A stretch of 64,000 nt of DNA from VMCP01 sp964408945 (GTDB taxonomy: Bacteria; Bacteroidota; Bacteroidia; NS11-12g; UBA955), in assembly GCA_964408945.1 (NCBI GenBank), contig CAYPBJ010000009.1, positions 1 to 64,000 on the forward strand. Direction: 5' to 3'. Made by a program: the position numbers and the translations under genes. Positions 29,413 through 37,758 of the stretch are shown here, one piece after another. Within the stretch, counting starts at the first letter, position 1; the number at the start of each line of letters is the position of its first letter. Under the pieces are notes generated by a model. It did no database searches, was not told the DNA's origin, and saw only the letters and a program-made list of their open reading frames with translations.

Positions 29413-30353
29413 ATTAGTACTTGCAATGTGTTTGATTTGTCAGTTGCTAGTTGAATTTTTAGCGCTTCAATGCCATCGAATTTTTGTTCATTTCTTAAAA
29501 ACTGACAGAGTTGAAGTTCAATTTTTCGCCCGTAAAGGTCGGAATTAAAATCTAAAATATGTGCTTCAATGCTCAAATTCTTGCCATCTACAGTGGGTCT
29601 TACCCCTATATTTATCATGGTTTTGAATTTTTGAGCGGCAAAGTCATCGCTCTCTATTTCTGCATATCCTGCATATACACCCATGGGTGGAATGAGTTTA
29701 TGAGGTTCAGATAGTTCTAAGTTTGCAGTTGGAAATCCAATGGTGCGCCCTCTTTTATTGCCGTGAACAACCTTGCCTGAAAGGGTGTAAGGTGATCCCA
29801 GCATTTTATTGGCGGTTGCTAAATCACCCATCATTAGGGCTTGTCTGATTCGGGTGGAACTAACGGCTATATCGTCAATCAAACGAGCATTTATTTCGTC
29901 TACTTCAAAGTTGTATTTTTGGGAAAAGTGCAATAAATCTTCGAATGAACCTTTGCGGTTTTTGCCAAATCGGTGGTCGTAACCTACAACCATGGCTTTT
30001 ACCTTCAGTTGTTCCACCAATATTTGTTTTACAAATTCTTCGGGATCTAAATGAGCCAGAGCTTCGGTGAATTCCAAGACTAAAACCGTATCAATGCCCT
30101 TAGCCAATACTTTTTTTGCTTTTTCTTCGATGGAGGTAAGCAATTGAACGCTTGGATCGTTTGGGTGAACAACCAACCTTGGATGGGGGTGAAATGTAAT
30201 GAGCATAGAAGGTACTTTGTGTTGCTTGGAAAGGTCAACCACTCGTTTGAGCACCCAATCATGCCCTCCATGAACTCCGTCAAAGGTTCCTTGAGTTATT
30301 ACAAACCCTTGATGCTCAGCTAGAGAGTTAAGTCCAAAAATGAGGCCATTCAT
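29409..30353 (-). CDS. ribF: bifunctional riboflavin kinase / FAD synthetase
   Basis: RibF phosphorylates riboflavin to FMN and adenylates FMN to FAD. The 314-residue protein has the N-terminal nucleotidyltransferase motif GTFDGVHGGHDW (about residues 22-33) and the later ISSTRIR-like stretch AVSSTRIRQAL. The C-terminal riboflavin kinase domain shows GNKRGRTIGFPTANL. Length and domain order are normal. It is the first gene of the 15 kb minus-strand unit and diverges from porQ with only 41 nt between start codons, so the two promoters must overlap or abut. Confidence 0.96.
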   Translation of the reverse strand: MNGLIFGLNSLAEHQGFVITQGTFDGVHGGHDWVLKRVVDLSKQHKVPSMLITFHPHPRLVVHPNDPSVQLLTSIEEKAKKVLAKGIDTVLVLEFTEALAHLDPEEFVKQILVEQLKVKAMVVGYDHRFGKNRKGSFEDLLHFSQKYNFEVDEINARLIDDIAVSSTRIRQALMMGDLATANKMLGSPYTLSGKVVHGNKRGRTIGFPTANLELSEPHKLIPPMGVYAGYAEIESDDFAAQKFKTMINIGVRPTVDGKNLSIEAHILDFNSDLYGRKIELQLCQFLRNEQKFDGIEALKIQLATDKSNTLQVLI

Positions 30354-30380
30354 TCGAAGTGCAAAGTTCGGAATAAAGCC

Positions 30381-30388
30381 TATTTTTG
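30381..30388 (+). promoter_or_regulatory. -7 promoter box of porQ (TATTTTTG)
   Basis: This perfect TAnnTTTG box lies in the 41-nt gap between ribF and porQ and ends 6 nt before the porQ ATG at 30395. It predicts a leaderless or nearly leaderless transcript. A TTG start at 30386 would fall inside the box and is rejected. Confidence 0.6.
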
Positions 30389-30394
30389 CAAAGC

Positions 30395-31465
30395 ATGTTC
30401 CAAAAGATATTCTACATACGTTTTATTTTGTTGTTTTTCGGGGGAAGTATTTTTTCTTCTGCGAACGCACAAATAGGTGGAACGGGCATATTCGCGAATT
30501 TGGATGCCCCCATGAGTGCCCGAAGTTTGGCTTGGGGAGGATATTTAATTGCTCAACCACAGACAGATATTCAATATGCCGTTCACAATCCAGCCTTGCT
30601 GAACGAAAGCATTCTGAATCAATACGGTGCTTCATTTGGTACCTTGATTGCTGGGAGCAACGGAGTGAGTCCAGTGAGGCATGGAGGTGCTGGATATGCA
30701 TTCAAAATAAAGAAGCAACTCTTCTCATTCCATGCTCAGTACATAGATTACGGAACCATGAAAGGGTACGATGAAGGCGGTAATTACCAAACAGATATCA
30801 TTGCCAATGAACTAAAATTCACTATTGGTTATGCCAAAAAAGTACACAAACATTTAAATATTGGCGCTCAAACAGGTTTTGCTTATTCGGTTTTAGGTCC
30901 ATACGTATCTAACGGAGCATTCCTCAATTTGGGAGCTCTTTATTCCCGTTCTGATACAGGAGTACAAGTGGGTATGGTAGTCAAAAACTTGGGTTATCAA
31001 ATTGCGGTATACAAGGACGCAGAAAGAGAGTCTTTACCTTTTAATATTCAATTAGGGGCTTCTTATAAACCTGTTCACATGCCCTTCCGTTTTCACGCAG
31101 TATTACATAACCTACAGAGGTGGGATTTGACTTTCAATCAATATTTAAGCAGCGGTCAAATTGATTTATCAGGTCAAGAGGTGAACAATAATCCAGCTAA
31201 TTTCATAGCTAAGGGATTTAGGCATTTAGCCGTTGGAGGTGAGCTTGTTTTGGGTAAAAATATGGGCATTCTATTTGGGTACAATCATCAACGCCGAATG
31301 GAGATGAGCCCTGAAATTAGGCCCGGTTTGGCTGGATTTGGATGGGGAATCAAGTTTAAAGTATGGAAATACCATCTGACTTATGCGAGCGCGTCGTTGT
31401 TCCCTGGTCAAAATGCCAATACTTTAAGTCTTACACTTATTCCGCAATCGTTGTTTACCAAATAA
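30395..31465 (+). CDS. porQ: type IX secretion system protein PorQ
   Basis: PorQ is a barrel-type outer-membrane component of the T9SS attachment complex with PorU, PorV and PorZ. The 356-residue protein has a signal peptide (about residues 1-22). The PorQ-like start GTGIFANLDAPMSARSLAWG and HNPALLNESI follow, then alternating amphipathic strands to the C-terminus (LTLIPQSLFTK). The gene is followed 7 nt later by cmk, the same order as porQ-cmk in Porphyromonas gingivalis (PG0602-PG0603), which strengthens the call. It diverges from the operon holding sprA and porZ. Confidence 0.88.
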   Translation: MFQKIFYIRFILLFFGGSIFSSANAQIGGTGIFANLDAPMSARSLAWGGYLIAQPQTDIQYAVHNPALLNESILNQYGASFGTLIAGSNGVSPVRHGGAGYAFKIKKQLFSFHAQYIDYGTMKGYDEGGNYQTDIIANELKFTIGYAKKVHKHLNIGAQTGFAYSVLGPYVSNGAFLNLGALYSRSDTGVQVGMVVKNLGYQIAVYKDAERESLPFNIQLGASYKPVHMPFRFHAVLHNLQRWDLTFNQYLSSGQIDLSGQEVNNNPANFIAKGFRHLAVGGELVLGKNMGILFGYNHQRRMEMSPEIRPGLAGFGWGIKFKVWKYHLTYASASLFPGQNANTLSLTLIPQSLFTK

Positions 31466-31472
31466 TTTCAAG

Positions 31473-32189
31473 GTGAATTTAGAAGAATCATCCCCCGAAA
31501 AAAACAAAAAGATAAACATCGCTATTGATGGCTATTCGAGCTGTGGTAAAGGAACTTTAGCGAAGCAATTAGCTCAACATTTGGGTTATATCTTTATTGA
31601 TTCAGGTTCCATGTACAGGGCTGTTACCTTGTTTATCTTAGATAAAGAGATTGATCCACAAGATGAAGCTGCCGTTGAGGCTCGATTAACTGATATTGAT
31701 ATTCGATTTGATTTAAATGGAGATACAGGTAGATTTGAAGTAGTGCTCAACGGTGTATCCGTAGAATCTCGGATCAGAGATTTGAGGGTTTCATCACAGG
31801 TTAGTTACATCGCCAAGATTTCTGCAGTTAGGCGTAAATTGGTTGAGATTCAGCAAAAAATTGGATTGAACAAGGGAGTGGTCATGGATGGACGCGACAT
31901 AGGAACCGTGGTTTATCCAAACGCCGAATTGAAGATTTTTATGACTGCCAGCTCTGAAGTGCGCACAGATAGGAGATATGCTGAATTGAAACAGGCTGGT
32001 CAAAATGTAACATGGCAAGAGATTTATGACAATTTGGTTAGTCGCGACACCATAGATAGTAGTAGGGAAGATAGTCCGCTAACAATGGCTTCTGATTATC
32101 GCGTCTTGGATAACAGTCATTTGTCGAGAGAAGAACAATTCGCACTTGCCATGACCTGGGTCAGTGCTTCGCTAAATGAAATTGGTTAA
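31473..32189 (+). CDS. cmk: cytidylate kinase
   Basis: Cmk phosphorylates CMP and dCMP with ATP. The 238-residue protein carries the P-loop GYSSCGKGTLAKQLA (about residues 20-34), the substrate-binding IDSGSMYRAVT and the conserved VMDGRDIGTVV. The start codon is GTG (31473-31475), 7 nt after porQ, and the first ~12 residues are a short non-conserved extension before the first strand. The stop codon overlaps the tpiA -7 promoter box. Confidence 0.95.
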   Translation: MNLEESSPEKNKKINIAIDGYSSCGKGTLAKQLAQHLGYIFIDSGSMYRAVTLFILDKEIDPQDEAAVEARLTDIDIRFDLNGDTGRFEVVLNGVSVESRIRDLRVSSQVSYIAKISAVRRKLVEIQQKIGLNKGVVMDGRDIGTVVYPNAELKIFMTASSEVRTDRRYAELKQAGQNVTWQEIYDNLVSRDTIDSSREDSPLTMASDYRVLDNSHLSREEQFALAMTWVSASLNEIG

Positions 32190-32194
32190 TTTTG
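32187..32194 (+). promoter_or_regulatory. -7 promoter box of tpiA (TAATTTTG)
   Basis: This TAnnTTTG box overlaps the cmk stop codon and lies 13 nt before the tpiA ATG. tpiA therefore probably has its own promoter besides read-through from porQ-cmk. Confidence 0.55.
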
Positions 32195-32207
32195 TAGTAC
32201 TTTATAT

Positions 32208-32972
32208 ATGAGAAATAAAATTGTTGCTGGCAACTGGAAAATGCACAAAACCTTGACCGAAAGTCAAGCGTTGATTACTGAAATTCGTGGAATTGTAAGA
32301 GATGAGTTTCGCGCAAATACCGCAGAAGTGGTAGTTTGTCCTACCTCATTGGTGTTGGCTTCGGCTGTGAAGTTGATGGAGGGGTCGGGTATTTTTGTGG
32401 GTTCTCAGAATGTTCATCAAGAAAACCAGGGTGCTTATACAGGAGAGATTTCTGCTTCAATGATTGCTTCAGTGGGAGCATCTCATGTTATAGTTGGTCA
32501 TAGTGAACGCAGACAATATTTCAATGAAACTAATTCTGCCTGTTCGTTAAAGAATAAATCGTCTGTTGCCGCTGGATTGACGGTACTATACTGTGTTGGG
32601 GAAACGTTAGAGGAAAGAGAAGCTGAACAGCATTGGTCAGTTATTGAAAAACAAATTGAAGAAGGACTAACCGGAATTACTTCCGAAGAGATGCATAAAA
32701 TTGTCATTGCTTATGAGCCAGTTTGGGCCATTGGCACCGGAAAAACAGCCAGCTCTGCTCAAGCTCAAGAGGTACATGCCTTTATTCGTTCGTTGTTAAA
32801 CAAGAAATTTGGAGAGCCCGTTGCCGAGGCCACCAGAATTTTATACGGTGGTTCAGTGAAGCCTGACAATGCCGCTGAACTCTTTGCTCAGCCTGATATT
32901 GACGGTGGACTTATTGGCGGAGCGAGTTTGAAAGCCCGCGACTTTTTTGAAATCGTAAAAGCCGCAGGTTAA
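32208..32972 (+). CDS. tpiA: triose-phosphate isomerase
   Basis: TpiA interconverts dihydroxyacetone phosphate and glyceraldehyde-3-phosphate in glycolysis. The 254-residue protein has the N-terminal GNWKMHKT with the catalytic lysine, the catalytic histidine in VIVGHSERRQYF, the catalytic glutamate and flexible loop in AYEPVWAIGTGKTAS, and the phosphate-binding LYGGSV and GGLIGGASL. Length is normal and the gene is intact. Confidence 0.97.
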   Translation: MRNKIVAGNWKMHKTLTESQALITEIRGIVRDEFRANTAEVVVCPTSLVLASAVKLMEGSGIFVGSQNVHQENQGAYTGEISASMIASVGASHVIVGHSERRQYFNETNSACSLKNKSSVAAGLTVLYCVGETLEEREAEQHWSVIEKQIEEGLTGITSEEMHKIVIAYEPVWAIGTGKTASSAQAQEVHAFIRSLLNKKFGEPVAEATRILYGGSVKPDNAAELFAQPDIDGGLIGGASLKARDFFEIVKAAG

Positions 32973-32978
32973 TCGGTT

Positions 32979-33021
32979 TATTTTTGAGTTCGGCGAATTT
33001 CAAAGAAAATCTCGCCGAACT
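32979..33021. promoter_or_regulatory. -7 box plus 10-bp inverted repeat upstream of the 1514-residue protein gene
   Basis: TATTTTTG at 32979-32986 is followed at once by a perfect 10-bp inverted repeat, AGTTCGGCGA (32987-32996) and TCGCCGAACT (33012-33021), around a 15-nt loop. No T-run follows, so a simple terminator for tpiA is less likely than a 5'-UTR hairpin or a protein-binding site. Confidence 0.45.
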
Positions 33022-33057
33022 TCGTTACTTTGTAATCTTTGCACTTTGCAACATGCT

Positions 33058-36000
33058 ATGAGATTGAGATTTTACGCATTTTTTTTAGGAATATTTCTGC
33101 TTGGTGCACAGTCACTGAAAGCTCAAGCCGTTAGGCGATTTAATACCGAGCCTGCTCAGTTCATCATTGAACTTCAAGATCGTTACAAGGCCGTTCAAGA
33201 TAAAGCGGTGAAAGCGGATTTTGAAAAATTCACTCAAAATTGGACCAACGGACTTTACAGTCCTGAACAGCAACGATATCTCATAAATATGTCTAACAAA
33301 ATGTTAGATCAAGGACTTATTTTGGTTCCTTATTTTCATCTATTTTATAAAGGATATACGGGTAGTTTGGAGCGTTCTATGAACTCTGAAGTTTTAGAAC
33401 AATGGAAAAAAATCGCTACAGAATTAGTAGAAACAACCGATAAAGAATTCTTGGATTTTCTGACCGTTACTTCCAATTTGTTTGAAAAAAATGTGCTGTA
33501 TCAGTCGTCAGATACTCGCAAATGGTATGTTGATAGCGCTGATTTCAAACTTTCTAATAAGGGTGGTCGATTGGCTATTGAATTTCCGGATGTGAAGTTA
33601 AAAGGAGTTGCCGTTAATGATACCATCGAAATACAAACATCGGGAGTCTTTTTTGGTTCCGAAGGAATTTGGAAGGGTACCAAAGGCGTAGCAAATTTCA
33701 ACCGAATCATGCCCGGCGAAAATGCTCAAGTTTCGTTTAAAGAATTTTCCATTGAGTTTAGAAAATCGAGTTACAAAGTGGATACCGTTTGGCTCCAATT
33801 TCCCCGATTTTTTGCAAAACCCATTGCCGGAAGTTTTGCCGACGAACTGATTGACTTTTTCGATACAGCGCAACGCAAAAGAGCTAAATTTCCTAGATTC
33901 ACATCTTTTGATAACGATTTGAAAATTAAAGGTATTGTGGGTGAAAAATCTGTTTTTACCGGAGGATTTTCACTTCAAGGTACCGCAATTAATACCAGTA
34001 CCGTTGATGGAAAACCGTCTGTCATTGATGTTTATTTCAAAGACAAACCCAAAGTAACATTACAAAGTAAAGGATTCCGAATTCAAAACGGCGTAGCCAC
34101 ATCCCTCAAAACAGAATTCACCTTGAATTTAGATACCGGGAAATACATTTACCATCCCAGTGTGAATGTGTCATTTAAATATGCAAACAACTTGCTTGAA
34201 ATCAATAAGGGAGAAGACGGATTGATGCGCGGTTCATTTGCTGATAATTTTCACAATATGAGCATTGATGTTCAAACGGTTCGTTGGAAAATCACAGAAC
34301 CCTTTGTTGATTTTGATAACTATAATAACGATAAACCCGCACTATTTCAATCAAACGATTTCTATAGGCAGATTTACTACGATCGAATTCAAGGTCCTTT
34401 AACAGCAAATCCTTTAGAAAAAATCTATGCTTATTACAACCGAATGCCCAAAGACAAGCAATTGGATGACATGAAGGCAGAATTAAAAAAGTTGTACATG
34501 GCCAAGAATAAGGATGCAGCTGCGATTGCTAACCTTTCAAAGCAAATCACAGAGCGCACGCAAATGCTCAAACGCAAATATGTTACGCCAGATAGATTGA
34601 CCTTTTCGCTGAAAGATTACTGCGCATTTTATGGATCAGACCCGGGTTCTGCTCAACACCCTTTCATTGATCTTCACGATGATGGATTTGTGGTCTATAA
34701 TTTCGAAACTGATAGCGTTACAGTTAAAGACAAGTTATTTAACTACATATTGATGAATAAAAAATCGAAAGATTATGATGTCATCAGACTTTCTTCAGTT
34801 ATTGCCGCAAAACCCAATGCCACCTTGAACTTGCTCAGCAACGAATTGGATATTGAGGGGGTAGCAGCATTTAACTTCTCTGATTCTCAAAGTGTTTATG
34901 TACTTCCCAATGAACAAAAAGTGAAGGCTAAAAAGAATCGTACTTTAGAGTTTGGCGGACAAGTAAGCGCGGGTAGATTTGAGTTTTTCGGACAGGCATT
35001 TAAGTTTGATTACACCCGATTTACGGTAGATTTTGCGGTTATTGACTCTATGAGAATGTACTTCCCAGATGAGTCGGGCGTGCGTTTAAGACCCATCAAA
35101 TCGGTATTCCGGAATATTGGTGGAACACTGTTTATTGATAAACCCAACAACAAATCGGGTAACATTGATTATCCCGAATATCCTATTTTCAAATCCAACA
35201 GAGGGGGAGATATTCTCTATGATAAACCCAGCATTCACGGTGGTCAATACATTGCCGATAAGTTCAAATTTACAGTTGACCCTTTCACTATTGATTCCTT
35301 AGATAATTTTACCATTGATGGTTTAAAATTCGACGGAACCTTCTATTCTGCAGATATTTTCCCTGTTTTTAGACATTACGTATACATTCAGCCAGATTAT
35401 TCTTTGGGATTTGTAAAACGCACCCCTCCAGCGGGTTTGTCCATGTATAAGGGCAAGGGCAAAGGAGAAATGACCATGAATTTAAGTGAGGTGGGCTTCT
35501 ACGGCGAAACAGGAACCATTGACTATGAAACTTCGAAGACGGCGTTTACCCGAATTTTGATGCTCCCCACAACCACTACCGGCCCCATCAATACTTACGA
35601 TCTTAAAGAGAATACTCGCTATGCAGAAGCACACGCTGTGGATGCCACTTTAAATTGGTTTCCTTACAAAGACGAGTACAAAGTGACCACGGGTAAATAC
35701 GCTACCAAGGCTTTTGTTTATGCGCACAAATTTACCGGAACCACCACTCAATCGCCCTCCAAGCTTATGGGTGATGGATTGTTGAAGTGGGATCTAGCCG
35801 AACTGCGTTCCAATGCCATGCATTTGGCACCGAAGCAGGCCATTTCTCAACAAGCAGATTTGAAGATATTTACGTTAGACTCTTCGAAAGTGGCTTTTGC
35901 GAGTAACAACATCAACGGAACCATGGACTTTTTGACCCGCACCGGATCGTTTAGATCAAACATCCCTGGTCAAATCACTCAGTTCCCATTCAACATGTAT

Positions 36001-37602
36001 CAAACCAATTTGAGCGACTACGTGTGGAAGATGGATGCCAAAACAATCGAAGCTCGTGTGGGCTCTACAATGGCAGGTATTACTCCTGATTTCATGAGTA
36101 CGCATATTCGCCAAGACAGTCTTCGTTTCGAGGGACGTAAAGGCTTGTATGACATGAACGATTACACTCTGAAGGTATCTGAGATTCCTCATATTGATTT
36201 GGGCGACTCTCGATTGTTCCTCGCCGACGGAAAAGTACTCATACGCGCCGAAGCAAACATGGACACTGTAATCAAAGCTAAAATCATTGCAAACCGCATT
36301 GATCAGTACCATACCATCAATGATGTAAAAGCCAAAATATATGGTAAGAACGGAATTGCGGGAGCCGGCTGGTATAAATATGTTGACAAGCTCGGTAAGA
36401 AACAAGATATATATTTTGACAGTATGTACTTCAACAGAGAACACCATCTTGAAGCATACGGAAACATCAAAGAGGAGAGATCCTTTACTTTAGATACACG
36501 AATCGCCTTTAAAGGTTCGGCAAATTTGCATTCTCAGGAACAATTTCTTCGTTTCAGCGGATTGGTCAAGCCCATGCATACATTTAAGAACATGATTGAA
36601 AGTCATTGGTGCAAATTCAAAGGCTCAATCAATCCCCAAGACGTGATATTGCCCATGAGTCCACCGAGAAATGCCAGCGGTGCCCGAATTTTCGTAGGGT
36701 TACATGTGGCCAAAGATTCATCGCATATTTATCCCGTTTTCAACTCAACCAAGCGCAGGTTGAGTGACAACGATGTGACTCAAGATACGGGTATTCTTTA
36801 TTGGGATCATGAGAAGCAAAGCTTCATGGCTGGAAGTGAGTCGAAGTTGCGTGAAGGTTCTCGACGCGGTAACTACGTTCAATTTAACGAGAAAGATCAC
36901 TCAATTCACGCTGAAGGTCCTATGGATTTTGGTGTGGAATCAGAGTATGTAAAATTCCGTACTGCAGGTGAAGCCAATTTGAAACCCGGTGATAGTTCGT
37001 TTGTCTTTAATCTGTCTATGTTGTTAGATTTCCCCTTACATCCAGACTTCAAAAAGCGGTTGGGCGAAATATTTGTAGGTGAGGGCGACGGAGCTGCAAA
37101 CATCAACACCGATGTTTTCAAAGACGCTTTGGCAGAAATGATTGATGATCCTAAACTCTTTAAATCAGTTTTGGAAGACGTTGAAAAGAACAACCGCATC
37201 AAAGGAAACCTTCAATTACTTGGGGGCAAGGACGAAACCAATTACAACTTGATTTTGAGCGAAGCCGAATTTCGTTGGGACTCAAAACTGAACGGAATGT
37301 TTTGCGACGGACAGGTTACCTTGGTAAGTATGTTTGGATTGCCCATCAATCGCTCGGTCAATGCCACCATGTATTTAGAGGCCAAGCGTGGATCTCAGAA
37401 AATGCACATTTACCTCAGCGACGGTGCCAATACCATTTATTTCTTCCTGACACCAAACAAGGTCAGCATTTACAGCAACGATGACGAGTTGAACAAGATC
37501 ATGGAAGCAACCAATTCAAAAGTTAAGCCTTCTGATTTTGGCGTCATGATAACCGGCGAGCGCAGCGTAGATCGATTCTTACGTAAGTTGGGTCTAGATT
37601 AA
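33058..37602 (+). CDS. large exported protein of unknown function (1514 aa)
   Basis: I do not recognise this family. From the ATG at 33058 the protein has 1514 residues. A TTG four codons earlier is less likely. Residues 1-23 form a clear signal peptide (basic start, hydrophobic core, LKAQA). A helical region to about residue 170 follows. The rest is dominated by alternating beta-strand patterns with repeated short modules such as LKIKGIVGEKS, LDIEGVAAFNF and FRNIGGTLFID, and a KDK-rich helical insert at ~460-510. There is no T9SS sorting domain, no lipobox and no obvious catalytic motif. The layout suggests a long periplasmic or surface beta-structure (AsmA/TamB-like in appearance only). The stop is 4 nt from a heptamer repeat array. 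Confidence 0.85.
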   Translation: MRLRFYAFFLGIFLLGAQSLKAQAVRRFNTEPAQFIIELQDRYKAVQDKAVKADFEKFTQNWTNGLYSPEQQRYLINMSNKMLDQGLILVPYFHLFYKGYTGSLERSMNSEVLEQWKKIATELVETTDKEFLDFLTVTSNLFEKNVLYQSSDTRKWYVDSADFKLSNKGGRLAIEFPDVKLKGVAVNDTIEIQTSGVFFGSEGIWKGTKGVANFNRIMPGENAQVSFKEFSIEFRKSSYKVDTVWLQFPRFFAKPIAGSFADELIDFFDTAQRKRAKFPRFTSFDNDLKIKGIVGEKSVFTGGFSLQGTAINTSTVDGKPSVIDVYFKDKPKVTLQSKGFRIQNGVATSLKTEFTLNLDTGKYIYHPSVNVSFKYANNLLEINKGEDGLMRGSFADNFHNMSIDVQTVRWKITEPFVDFDNYNNDKPALFQSNDFYRQIYYDRIQGPLTANPLEKIYAYYNRMPKDKQLDDMKAELKKLYMAKNKDAAAIANLSKQITERTQMLKRKYVTPDRLTFSLKDYCAFYGSDPGSAQHPFIDLHDDGFVVYNFETDSVTVKDKLFNYILMNKKSKDYDVIRLSSVIAAKPNATLNLLSNELDIEGVAAFNFSDSQSVYVLPNEQKVKAKKNRTLEFGGQVSAGRFEFFGQAFKFDYTRFTVDFAVIDSMRMYFPDESGVRLRPIKSVFRNIGGTLFIDKPNNKSGNIDYPEYPIFKSNRGGDILYDKPSIHGGQYIADKFKFTVDPFTIDSLDNFTIDGLKFDGTFYSADIFPVFRHYVYIQPDYSLGFVKRTPPAGLSMYKGKGKGEMTMNLSEVGFYGETGTIDYETSKTAFTRILMLPTTTTGPINTYDLKENTRYAEAHAVDATLNWFPYKDEYKVTTGKYATKAFVYAHKFTGTTTQSPSKLMGDGLLKWDLAELRSNAMHLAPKQAISQQADLKIFTLDSSKVAFASNNINGTMDFLTRTGSFRSNIPGQITQFPFNMYQTNLSDYVWKMDAKTIEARVGSTMAGITPDFMSTHIRQDSLRFEGRKGLYDMNDYTLKVSEIPHIDLGDSRLFLADGKVLIRAEANMDTVIKAKIIANRIDQYHTINDVKAKIYGKNGIAGAGWYKYVDKLGKKQDIYFDSMYFNREHHLEAYGNIKEERSFTLDTRIAFKGSANLHSQEQFLRFSGLVKPMHTFKNMIESHWCKFKGSINPQDVILPMSPPRNASGARIFVGLHVAKDSSHIYPVFNSTKRRLSDNDVTQDTGILYWDHEKQSFMAGSESKLREGSRRGNYVQFNEKDHSIHAEGPMDFGVESEYVKFRTAGEANLKPGDSSFVFNLSMLLDFPLHPDFKKRLGEIFVGEGDGAANINTDVFKDALAEMIDDPKLFKSVLEDVEKNNRIKGNLQLLGGKDETNYNLILSEAEFRWDSKLNGMFCDGQVTLVSMFGLPINRSVNATMYLEAKRGSQKMHIYLSDGANTIYFFLTPNKVSIYSNDDELNKIMEATNSKVKPSDFGVMITGERSVDRFLRKLGLD

Positions 37603-37606
37603 ATCT

Positions 37607-37757
37607 GTAGTCGTTGGTAGTTGGTAGCTGGTAGTTGGTAGTTGGTAGTTGGTAGCTGGTAGTTGGTAGCTGGAACCCGCTACCCGCTACCCGGAACCCG
37701 GAACCCGGTACCCGGTACCCGGAACCCGCTACCCGATACCCGATACCCGATACCCGT
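37607..37757. repeat. heptamer tandem array, left of truA
   Basis: About 21 units of 7 nt run in one continuous register. After a degenerate unit (GTAGTCG) come eight TTGGTAG/CTGGTAG units (37614-37669). A hybrid CTGGAAC follows, and then CCGNWAC units, which also read as twelve (A/T)ACCCG(C/G/A/T) units at 37674-37757. The array starts 4 nt after the stop of the 1514-residue protein gene and ends 1 nt before the truA stop. The two halves are partly complementary (GGTAG with CTACC). It encodes nothing. Confidence 0.95.
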
Positions 37758-37758
37758 A

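Noticed and set aside
30340..30774. 144-codon open frame overlapping the porQ start
   Set aside because: It overlaps both ribF and porQ in another frame, and its Cys/Arg-rich product is typical of a shadow frame.
35956..36447. 163-codon open frame on the minus strand
   Set aside because: It is antisense to the long, continuous 1514-residue gene and its translation shows no domain or membrane pattern beyond chance.
37607..37757. Short coding sequence within the heptamer array
   Set aside because: TAG in the TTGGTAG units stops the plus-strand frames, and the array lies between two stop codons with no start signal.
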